Position numbers and translations under genes: made by a program. From assembly GCA_027306715.1 (NCBI GenBank), contig DAHUZG010000217.1, positions 1 to 13,396 of the forward strand: DNA of 13,396 bases. The letters are read 5' to 3'. Shown in pieces: positions 6,310-12,026 of the stretch. Every line of letters starts with the position of its first letter. Within the stretch, counting starts at the first letter, position 1. Origin of the DNA: Acidimicrobiaceae bacterium. Lineage in GTDB: Bacteria; Actinomycetota; Acidimicrobiia; Acidimicrobiales; Bog-793. Under the pieces are notes generated by a model. The model was not told where the DNA came from. It was given only the letters and a program-made list of their open reading frames with translations, and made no database searches.

Positions 6310-8103
6310 ATGCTCGACACCGCGCGGCTCGACGTGCCGAAGGGCCCTCCGCGGCTCGAGTCGCTCGGGCTCGAGTCGCTCGATGGCGCGGCGACCACCA
6401 CCCCGCGCTGGTTCGGGCCTTCAACACGCCCTCTCCTCGGCTGGCTGACGACCCCGAGGGACGAGCTCGCAGCGGCACGACCGGCGGCGGTGATCTGCCC
6501 CCCGCTCGGCTACGAGTACTGGTGCGCCCACCACGCGCTGCGCCAGCTCTCCGAGTCCCTCGCCGTCTCGGGCTGGACCGCGCTGCGCCTGGACTACGAC
6601 GGTACGGGCGACTCCGCCGGTGAGATCTGGGACCCCGACCGACTCGGACACTGGAGGGCCTCGATCCGGCACGCCGCTGACGAGCTCCGGCGCCTCGGGT
6701 CCGGCCGGCTGGCCCTTGTCGGGCTGCGTGCCGGAGCGGCGATGGCGGCAGCCGAAGCGGCTGCGGCGGGGGCCGACGACCTCGTCTGCTGGGCGCCGGT
6801 CGTCTCCGGGCGGCGCTACCGGCGGGAGCTCGAGCTGCTCGGGACACCGGTGCCCGAGGGTGATCCCCGCCCCGGCACGGCGAACGGCCTCGTCGTCGCC
6901 GGATTCGCCTTTCCCGCCGAAGCGCTCGCGGGGCTGGCGGGGCTCGGTCCGGCCTCGCTCACCGGGCGGCCGGCCGAGCGCGCCCTCGTCATCGACCGGC
7001 CCGAACGGCTTGACGGCTCACAGCTCGTGAAGCGGCTGCGCGAGCTCGGCGTCCGGGTCGAGCACGTCGTCGAGGGGGGTACCGAGCGGTTCCTCGACGT
7101 CCCGGCCGAGGACGGCCAGGTTCCCTTTGACCTCCTCGAGCGGGTGCGCGGCTTCCTCGCCGGGGCACCCGGGCGCCTCGAGACGCCGCCGGCGGCGCCG
7201 GCGATCGGGGCCGGCCCAGGGCCTCTTGAGCTGGCGGCACCCGAGCTGGCGGCACCCGAGCTGGCGAGAAGGCGGCTTGCCTGGCGCGGCGGCGCCTGCA
7301 TCGAGAGCGTCGTGACGCTCGGACGGCAGCCGTACGCCTGCGTCCTCAGCGAGCCGCTCACCGGCCCGGCCAAGACGACCGTGGTCTTCCTCAACTCCGG
7401 CTCCGAGCCACACGTCGGCCCGGGACGAGCCTGGGTGGAGTACGCGCGCGACCTTGCCTGTCGCGGGATCGCTGCGGCGCGAGTGGACTTCCCCGGCTGG
7501 GGCGAGACGCCTGGCCCGTGCGGGCGCCCTTATGACGAGGTGTGCCTCGGAGCCACGCTCGAGATCGTCGCCGCGCTGCGAGCACTCCGCCAGACTCGGA
7601 TCGTGCTCGCCGGCCTCTGCGCCGGAGCCTGGATCGCGCTACGAGCCGTGCTCGAGGAACCTGTGAGCGGCGTCGTGGCGATCAACCCACAGCTCTACTA
7701 CGAACGTGGCGACCCGGTCGAGGCGCTGCTCAGCGACACCCGGTCGCGGCGGACGGCGCAGCGGCAGCGCGAGGAGCGCGGTCGGCGCAGCGGTTGGTGG
7801 ACGCTGCTCGACCTCTTCGGGGCGCGCAACGCGCAGGGAAGATGGCTCGACGCCCTCGCGGGCGTGCCGACCCGGGTGCTGTGGTGCTTCGCCGAGGGTG
7901 ACGACGGCCTTGAGTACCTGCGGAACCGGCTTGCCCGACGCTTCGCCGCCGGGCTCGCGAGCGGCGGCTTCGAGCTGGCCGAGATCCCCGCCATCGATCA
8001 CGCCATGCACCTCGAGTGGCTCAGGCCCGCAGTCTCCGAGCAGATCGCCGCCTTTGCCTCCAGCTTCGGAGATCCGTGTGCCTCCAGCTTCGGCGATCCG
8101 TGA
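6310..8103 (+). CDS. tandem double alpha/beta-hydrolase protein (right paralogue)
   Basis: A paralogue of the minus-strand protein with the same two-domain order, 597 residues from ATG 6310. Domain 1 has CPPLG (63-67), LDYDGTGDS (94-102) and elbow GLRAG (138-142), with Arg in place of the nucleophilic Ser. A linker near 307-318 holds an E-L-A-A-P repeat. Domain 2 has VFLNSG, VDFPGWGET, elbow GLCAG (435-439) with putative nucleophile Cys437, a likely acid at Asp531/532 and His564 in AIDHAMH. Conservation of Arg in one elbow and Cys in the other in both paralogues suggests selection, not decay. GTG 6280 or 6298 could start it up to 10 residues earlier; I prefer ATG 6310 because the extra residues come from a direct repeat. 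No signal peptide is seen. It overlaps the GNAT gene by 4 nt, so the two are probably translated together. The substrate is unknown; thioester or ester chemistry is possible. Confidence 0.85.
   Translation: MLDTARLDVPKGPPRLESLGLESLDGAATTTPRWFGPSTRPLLGWLTTPRDELAAARPAAVICPPLGYEYWCAHHALRQLSESLAVSGWTALRLDYDGTGDSAGEIWDPDRLGHWRASIRHAADELRRLGSGRLALVGLRAGAAMAAAEAAAAGADDLVCWAPVVSGRRYRRELELLGTPVPEGDPRPGTANGLVVAGFAFPAEALAGLAGLGPASLTGRPAERALVIDRPERLDGSQLVKRLRELGVRVEHVVEGGTERFLDVPAEDGQVPFDLLERVRGFLAGAPGRLETPPAAPAIGAGPGPLELAAPELAAPELARRRLAWRGGACIESVVTLGRQPYACVLSEPLTGPAKTTVVFLNSGSEPHVGPGRAWVEYARDLACRGIAAARVDFPGWGETPGPCGRPYDEVCLGATLEIVAALRALRQTRIVLAGLCAGAWIALRAVLEEPVSGVVAINPQLYYERGDPVEALLSDTRSRRTAQRQREERGRRSGWWTLLDLFGARNAQGRWLDALAGVPTRVLWCFAEGDDGLEYLRNRLARRFAAGLASGGFELAEIPAIDHAMHLEWLRPAVSEQIAAFASSFGDPCASSFGDP
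6353..6382. repeat. perfect 15-bp tandem duplication in the right hydrolase gene
   Basis: The unit ggctcgagtcgctcg is present at 6353-6367 and 6368-6382 without mismatch. It encodes a doubled L-E-S-L-type stretch in the poorly conserved N-terminus, ahead of the first hydrolase domain. The lack of differences between copies suggests a recent event. Confidence 0.8.
7228..7266. repeat. 15-bp tandem repeat in the interdomain linker
   Basis: Two perfect units of gagctggcggcaccc (7228-7242, 7243-7257) and a partial third (7258-7266) encode E-L-A-A-P repeats. They lie in the linker between the two hydrolase domains, where length changes should be harmless. Confidence 0.85.
8055..8102. repeat. 24-bp tandem duplication across the hydrolase stop / GNAT start
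   Basis: Two adjacent 24-bp copies (8055-8078, 8079-8102) differ at a single base (8070 a, 8094 c). They encode the doubled C-terminal A-S-S-F-G-D-P of the hydrolase. Each ends in GTG, and the second GTG (8100-8102) is the chosen GNAT start and overlaps the hydrolase stop TGA (8101-8103). Confidence 0.9.
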
Positions 8104-8924
8104 CCCGCCTGCAGGCCGCCGAAGCCCCCCTTCGCCCCGACCGTCCCGGCGAGCAGCTGCTGGTGACGTGGCGGAACGAGCTCGGCGAGACGACACGTCT
8201 CTGGAGCGGGTCCGGCGGCGGCCGGCACGGCCGGCACTGGGTCGGTGAGGGCCGTTTCCTCGCCTTCAGCGGCGCCGGCGCGGTCGACTACAACCTCGTC
8301 CTCGTCCACGGCGGGGACCGGCGGTTGCTCGTCGAGTCGATCGAGGACGTGGCCGCGCTGCGGCGGCCGGCGATCGTCGTCGTCGCCGGTGCCGCGCTCG
8401 GGGCCGTGTCGCTCCTGGCTGACGCGGGCTATGTCTGCATCGGCGGCGAGCCGTTCATGCGGCTCGCTCTCGGGTCCGAGTCGAGCGACCCCGGAGAGGA
8501 GGTCGAGCTTCTCGACAGCTCAGGGATCGCCGAGCTCCGGGCGCTCGTCGGAGCCGCCTTCGCGTTGCCGCCCGAGCTCACCGAGCTGGCGCTGCCCGAC
8601 AGCTCGGCCACCGGGCATCCCGGCCACGACCCGGCGTTCGCGCTGTTCGGGCTGCGGCACGGCGGCCGCCTCGTCTCGGGGACGGCGCTCGTGAGGGCCG
8701 GGACCACCGTCTGCGTCTGGTCGATGGCGACCGAACCCGACCTGCAGGGCCAGGGCTACGGGCGCCGCCTGCTCGCTGGCGCCCTTGCACGCGCCTCTGC
8801 GGCCGGCTGCCGGGACTGCCTGCTCGTCGCCTCGCCCGCAGGGGAGCGGCTGTACCGCTCGGTCGGCTTCGGGACCGTCGAGCACTGGCAGCTCTGGACC
8901 CGTCCGCGCTGGGTCCTCGCCTGA
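8100..8924 (+). CDS. GNAT-family N-acetyltransferase
   Basis: A 274-residue protein whose C-terminal half is a GNAT domain, transferring an acyl group from acyl-CoA to an amine. Motif A is VWSMATEPDLQGQGYGRRLL, with the CoA pyrophosphate loop QGQGYG at 216-221. LYRSVGF (251-257) is the usual Y-x-x-x-G-F end motif. The first 130 residues contain an AVDYNLVLVHG strand and an LLADAGY segment, like the degenerate first half of actinobacterial double-GNAT proteins. The substrate is not predictable. GTG 8100 overlaps the upstream stop as GTGA and suggests translational coupling; GTG 8076 in the first copy of the 24-bp duplication is an in-frame alternative adding 8 residues. No clear ribosome site precedes either. 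Cotranscription with the double hydrolase suggests related work, but no direct link can be read from the sequence. Confidence 0.87.
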   Translation: MTRLQAAEAPLRPDRPGEQLLVTWRNELGETTRLWSGSGGGRHGRHWVGEGRFLAFSGAGAVDYNLVLVHGGDRRLLVESIEDVAALRRPAIVVVAGAALGAVSLLADAGYVCIGGEPFMRLALGSESSDPGEEVELLDSSGIAELRALVGAAFALPPELTELALPDSSATGHPGHDPAFALFGLRHGGRLVSGTALVRAGTTVCVWSMATEPDLQGQGYGRRLLAGALARASAAGCRDCLLVASPAGERLYRSVGFGTVEHWQLWTRPRWVLA

Positions 8925-8997
8925 GCCGCCGCCGTAGCTCGCCCGGTTCCCGTCGAGGTCCCGCAGCCCGGCGGGCGTGGATCGGGGATTCGGACGG

Positions 8998-9028
8998 CCG
9001 GTGACCGGCAGCACGTGCCGGCGACCGG
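8998..9028. terminator. strong two-part hairpin after the GNAT gene
   Basis: CCGGCA (9005-9010) pairs with TGCCGG (9016-9021) around a 5-nt loop. Two bases further out on each side, CCGGT (8998-9002) pairs with ACCGG (9024-9028), giving 11 pairs with one 2x2 internal loop. No T-run follows. It lies 74 bp after the GNAT stop and about 40 bp before a promoter-like sequence, so it could be a terminator of the hydrolase-GNAT unit or a regulator site for the next gene. Confidence 0.45.
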
Positions 9029-9065
9029 GGGGCGTAGGTCATCGCCCCGCCACGGCGGCCCCTCC

Positions 9066-9081
9066 TTGACGGTGTTATGAC
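9066..9081 (+). promoter_or_regulatory. promoter-like extended -10 before the LuxR-type gene
   Basis: TGtTATGAC (9073-9081) matches an extended -10 element (TGn followed by TATGAC). TTGACG at 9066-9071 looks like a -35 box but is too close to serve this -10, and no good -10 lies 17 bp after it. The implied 5' leader to ATG 9140 would be about 50 nt. Confidence 0.4.
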
Positions 9082-9139
9082 TCGGTGAGGGTTACCGACA
9101 CAAAGATTGCTCCGTTCTCGTTTCGGACAGATCAGTGGC

Positions 9140-9922
9140 ATGCCGAGTGGAACAGAGCCGAGCGAGCACCAAAAAGCGGCGATCGCCGCTTTCCCCGAGC
9201 GACTTCGCCCGACACGGGCCTACGACTACCATCACCTCCTCGCCCAGCCCGGGCGCCAGCAGGGGCTCGACGACGTGACCCTCGGGGTGGCAGACGGGCA
9301 CCCGGTGCTCTGTGACGGGCTCTCGTCCTGCCTCGAGCCGGTCACGGGCCTGCGCGTCCTCGGCACCGCCACCTCGCTCTCGAACCTCGAGCGCCTCGTC
9401 GCCGGGCACCGGCCCCGGCTGATCGTGCTCGGAGAGGGCTTCACCGGTGCGTGTAGCCCCGAGATCGTCACCAAGCTGAAGGTGATCCAGCCATCGCTGA
9501 TCGTCGTCTCGCTCGTCGGCGACGCCCACGTCGGCGACGTCGGGAGACTGCTGGCCGCCGGGGCGGCCGCCTTCGTGCTGAAGCGTGCCCCGCTCGAGGA
9601 ACTGATCACGGCGATCACCTGGGCCGCCCGCGGTGAGATGTGGGCCTCGCCGACACTGCTGCCGCGGCTGCTCGACGAAGTCGGCACCGAGGCACGCGGA
9701 ACCCGCTCCACCGGCCGGCTCGCCGCCCTCAGCGCCCGGGAGCTCGAGGTGCTCCGGCTGATGACGAGCGGCCTTGACAACGCCGCCATCGCCCGGCGTG
9801 TCTACCTCTCGCTCAACACCGTGCGCACCCACGCTCGGAACATCCAGCGCAAGCTCGACGTGCGCTCGAACGTGGCGGCGGTCGCCGTGGCGCTGGAGGA
9901 GTGCCTCAGCCCCGAGCCGTGA
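9140..9922 (+). CDS. LuxR/NarL-type regulator with degenerate receiver domain
   Basis: A 260-residue DNA-binding regulator. After about 43 unstructured residues comes a receiver-like domain (about 45-165). It keeps one acidic residue (Asp52 in VADGHPVLCDG), a Ser at the switch Thr/Ser position (Ser124) and the conserved Lys (Lys148 in FVLKRAP), but the phospho-accepting Asp is replaced: the strand reads LIVLGEG, with Gly98 at that position. The C-terminal LuxR HTH (about 195-250) is canonical: LSARELEVLRLMTSG, then NAAIARRVYLSLNTVRTHARNIQRKL. It is therefore likely to bind DNA but to be controlled by something other than ordinary phosphorylation. No partner kinase is adjacent; the kinase at the right edge is of another type and distant. 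ATG 9140 is preferred; an in-frame TTG at 9107 adds 11 residues. Targets are unknown. Confidence 0.88.
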   Translation: MPSGTEPSEHQKAAIAAFPERLRPTRAYDYHHLLAQPGRQQGLDDVTLGVADGHPVLCDGLSSCLEPVTGLRVLGTATSLSNLERLVAGHRPRLIVLGEGFTGACSPEIVTKLKVIQPSLIVVSLVGDAHVGDVGRLLAAGAAAFVLKRAPLEELITAITWAARGEMWASPTLLPRLLDEVGTEARGTRSTGRLAALSARELEVLRLMTSGLDNAAIARRVYLSLNTVRTHARNIQRKLDVRSNVAAVAVALEECLSPEP

Positions 9923-9997
9923 TCACCCCGTTCGCGCGGCGGCAAGCGGGCAAATTTAGGGGTGGTCGGCGACGGCGACGGCTGGAAGACTGTCCCT

Positions 9998-10537
9998 GTG
10001 TCCGAGACGATCGCCGCCGTCACCGGTGGGCACCGCGCTATCGCCACCGCCGAGCTGCCCCAGGTCGAGTCGTGCTGCACGCTCATCTGGCGCCGCCAGC
10101 TGCGATTTCCCTGCGCGACGGTGTTCGCCGCCCTCACCGAGCCGGCCCGGCTCGAGCGCTGGATGGAGGGCCGCGTCCGCGCCGATCTCCGCACGGGCGG
10201 CCGGTTCCTCGTCGACCTCGGCGAGGGCTTGATCGACGGCGTGGTCCTCGAGCTACGCCCGCCTGAGTGCTTCGCGTACAGCTGGGGCTCGTCGATCGTG
10301 AGGGCCAGCGTCGCCGCCTCGAAGCAGGACCCGGGCTCGAGCGAGCTGAATTTGGCCCACCATGGCCTGGCCGTCGACCACGCCGCGTCGATCGGCGCAG
10401 GCTGGGAGGCGTTCCTCGACCAGCTGAGCGACTACCTCGAAGGAAAAGAACTCGAGCCTGCCCGCCAGCGCGTCGAGCACCGCTCCGACCTCGTGCGGCT
10501 CTACCAGCGCTACCTCTCCGACACCTTGCGTCGCTGA
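9998..10537 (+). CDS. SRPBCC / AHSA1-domain protein
   Basis: A 179-residue protein of the START/Bet v1-like superfamily. After some 30 residues it reads LRFPCATVFAALTEPARLERWM, the typical first helix pair of AHSA1 domains, then GGRFLVDLG, VLELRPPECFAYSW and LNLAHHGL, ending with a GWEAFLDQLSDYLEG helix. A charged tail of about 30 residues follows. Such domains bind hydrophobic ligands, and some act with ArsR regulators or as Hsp90 co-chaperone relatives; the ligand here is unknown. GTG 9998 has a GGAAG ribosome site 8-9 nt upstream and is preferred over the in-frame start at 9962, which adds 12 residues without homology. It follows the LuxR-type gene by 75 bp and may be cotranscribed. Its last 28 bp overlap the 3' end of the minus-strand exonuclease gene. 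Confidence 0.82.
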   Translation: MSETIAAVTGGHRAIATAELPQVESCCTLIWRRQLRFPCATVFAALTEPARLERWMEGRVRADLRTGGRFLVDLGEGLIDGVVLELRPPECFAYSWGSSIVRASVAASKQDPGSSELNLAHHGLAVDHAASIGAGWEAFLDQLSDYLEGKELEPARQRVEHRSDLVRLYQRYLSDTLRR

Positions 10538-11409
10538 GCGAGCGCCTCGGCCCGCTCCGCCATCTGGGGAGCGCCCAGCCGGCGGCAGAGCGACTCGAAG
10601 CCTGCGCTCGGCCCGGCCCAGGCCAGCTCCCCGGTGGCGCTCATCACCGGGGCGTCGAGGCGCAGCGTGGCGAGGACGACGAACAGCTCGAGCACGCCGC
10701 GGCCGGCGCGAAGCGTCGCAGCGAGCGAGGCGGCCCCGCGTAGGGAGCGCAGCGGAACGGGCCAGCTGTGCTCGTCGTCGGGGATGGCGGCGGCGTGGAC
10801 GTAGTGGGCGAGCACCGCTGCGGCGCTCTTCGGGCCCCATCCGGGCAGTCCGGGGAAGCCGTCGGCCGAGTCTCCGACAAGGGCGAGCCAGTCCGGGATC
10901 GACTCCGGTCCGACGCCGAACCGCAGCCGCACTCCCTCCTCGTCGCGCACCGTTCCTGTGCGCCGGTCGAGCTGGACGACGCGCCCGGCGCGAACGCACT
11001 GGGCGAGATCCTTGTCCGGGGTGCAGATCACCACCTGCTCGACAGCCGGGTCGGCGGCGGCCACGGCTGCAGCAGACGCAAGGGCGTCGTCGGCCTCGAG
11101 CTCGACCATCGGCCAGACGACGACGCCGAGAGCGGCGAGCGCCTCCTCGAGCAGCGGGAACTGGCCCTTCAGCTCCCCCGCTACGCCGCTGCCGTCCTTG
11201 TAGCCGGGCCAGAGGTCGTTGCGGAACGACTCGATGACGTGGTCGGTGGCCACCCCGAGGTGGGTGACACCGCCGGCGAGGAGGGAGAGCGCGCTCGAGA
11301 CGACGCCGAGCGTCGCTGCCACCTCGTCTCCGTCCGGCGACCGGCGCGAGGGCTGGCCGAAGTGGTGGCGGAACAGCTCGTAGGTGCCGTCGAGGAGGTG
11401 GACGTGCAC
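10510..11409 (-). CDS. stand-alone 5'-3' exonuclease (Pol I N-terminal domain type)
   Basis: A 299-residue flap/5'-3' exonuclease that removes RNA primers and 5' flaps in replication and repair. It matches the N-terminal domain of DNA polymerase I without any polymerase part. Visible landmarks are Asp7 in LLDGTYELFR, FRNDLWPGYK (62-71, DNA-contact helix), ELEADD (103-108) and TPDKDL (130-135) metal-binding acids, and the helix-3-turn-helix GDSADGFPGLPGWGPKSA (179-196) with Asp180 and Asp183. The metal-ligand set looks complete, so it is probably active. I chose GTG 1409 nt-equivalent position 11409 because the protein begins with the conserved first beta strand there; the open frame further upstream runs antisense through the next gene and lacks homology. 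A -10-like TACGCT ends 8 nt before the GTG, suggesting a leaderless transcript. Actinobacteria commonly carry such a separate exonuclease beside a full Pol I. Confidence 0.93.
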   Translation of the reverse strand: MHVHLLDGTYELFRHHFGQPSRRSPDGDEVAATLGVVSSALSLLAGGVTHLGVATDHVIESFRNDLWPGYKDGSGVAGELKGQFPLLEEALAALGVVVWPMVELEADDALASAAAVAAADPAVEQVVICTPDKDLAQCVRAGRVVQLDRRTGTVRDEEGVRLRFGVGPESIPDWLALVGDSADGFPGLPGWGPKSAAAVLAHYVHAAAIPDDEHSWPVPLRSLRGAASLAATLRAGRGVLELFVVLATLRLDAPVMSATGELAWAGPSAGFESLCRRLGAPQMAERAEALAQRRKVSER

Positions 11410-11417
11410 CGCGCGCC

Positions 11418-11423
11418 AGCGTA
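11418..11423 (-). promoter_or_regulatory. -10 box of the exonuclease gene, leaderless type
   Basis: On the minus strand the hexamer TACGCT (complement of AGCGTA at 11418-11423) fits the actinobacterial -10 pattern TANNNT. It ends 8 nt before the GTG at 11409, so transcription would begin at or next to the start codon. This agrees with the absence of a ribosome site. No -35 is evident. Confidence 0.45.
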
Positions 11424-11439
11424 CCCGCCGGGGTGGGGG

Positions 11440-11445
11440 TAGGGT
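11440..11445 (+). promoter_or_regulatory. -10 box of the membrane protein gene, leaderless type
   Basis: TAGGGT fits the actinobacterial TANNNT -10 pattern and lies 6 nt before GTG 11452. The transcript could therefore begin at or near the start codon. It sits 17 bp from the opposite-strand -10 of the exonuclease gene, so the two promoters are back to back. Confidence 0.5.
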
Positions 11446-11451
11446 CGAGAG

Positions 11452-11904
11452 GTGAGCGTGGTGCCCTCCCGATCCGATCCTGCGGGCACAGGCACGGCCA
11501 CAGGCACGGCCACCGCTTTCCGCCCGGCACCGGCGGCCGATGAGCCGGCGCGCGCCGAGCGCGTGATGCGGCGGCTGCTGCTCATCCCCCCACAGCCGCG
11601 CCAGGTGAGCCTGAGCACGACCCGGCGGCTGTTCAGCACCGGCATCCTCCTCTCGGCGCTCCGCTGTTTGCTCACCTATGTCCTGCTCCCGGTGCTGGCG
11701 CCGGTGCTCGGCGTCGCCGCCGGCGTGGCTCCCGAGATCGGGCTGCCGCTCGCTGTCGTCGCGCTCGGCTTCGACGTTCTCGGCATGCGTCGCTTCTTTG
11801 TCGCCAACCATCGCTCGCGCTGGACGATGGCGGCGATCTACGCCGCGGTGATGGTCCTCGTGCTGGCGCTGATGGCGATCGACATCGCCCAGCTCGTCCG
11901 GTGA
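11452..11904 (+). CDS. small membrane protein of unknown function
   Basis: A 150-residue protein with a Thr/Ala/Pro-rich, low-complexity N-terminus (about 1-37, including a repeated T-A/G-T stretch), then VMRRLLLIPPQPRQVSLSTT and three likely membrane helices: about 63-82 (LLSALRCLLTYVLLPVLAPV), 89-108 and 125-148 (MAAIYAAVMVLVLALMAIDI). A basic segment RRFFVANHRSRW lies between helices 2 and 3. No enzymatic motif is visible. It resembles small conserved membrane proteins of actinobacteria without a named function. GTG 11452 fits a leaderless start; GTG 11458 or 11461 with a GAGAGG ribosome site is the alternative and changes only two or three residues. It is divergent from the exonuclease gene and converges on the histidine kinase gene. 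Confidence 0.75.
   Translation: MSVVPSRSDPAGTGTATGTATAFRPAPAADEPARAERVMRRLLLIPPQPRQVSLSTTRRLFSTGILLSALRCLLTYVLLPVLAPVLGVAAGVAPEIGLPLAVVALGFDVLGMRRFFVANHRSRWTMAAIYAAVMVLVLALMAIDIAQLVR
11487..11510. repeat. 12-bp tandem duplication in the membrane protein gene
   Basis: cacaggcacggc is present twice without mismatch (11487-11498, 11499-11510), encoding part of the Gly/Thr/Ala-rich N-terminal stretch. It keeps the reading frame. Confidence 0.75.
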
Positions 11905-12026
11905 GCCGCTCGGACGCCGACCCGCCAAGTCGAGCGCCCGCGCCTGCCGGCCGAGCGCGGTCGGGGCCACGCGGTGGCAGCGATGCGCCGGTCGATCAGC
12001 TTCGTGTGCCGGCGCGCCGTTAGCAG
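11905..12026. other. intergenic region between convergent genes, with small hairpins
   Basis: No gene is seen in these 122 bp. GCCAC (11966-11970) and GTGGC (11974-11978) form a tight 5-bp hairpin with a 3-nt loop, and CGGCGCGCCG (12010-12019) is a perfect palindrome. Either could help end transcription from the two converging genes, but neither is strong and neither has a T-run. Confidence 0.35.

Noticed and set aside
8055..8102. Attachment-site-like duplication from a mobile element
   Set aside because: The copies are directly adjacent with nothing between them and no integrase or transposase is present, so local slippage is simpler.
9066..9071. TTGACG as a -35 box
   Set aside because: No acceptable -10 hexamer lies 16-19 bp downstream; the nearest -10-like box is only 4 bp after it.
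9092..9832. Minus-strand open frame opposite the LuxR-type gene
   Set aside because: It has no recognisable domain; the plus frame encodes a canonical LuxR HTH.
11410..11970. Upstream extension of the exonuclease frame
   Set aside because: It runs antisense through the membrane protein gene, is Asp/His/Arg-rich and lacks homology; the conserved first strand begins at the GTG at 11409.
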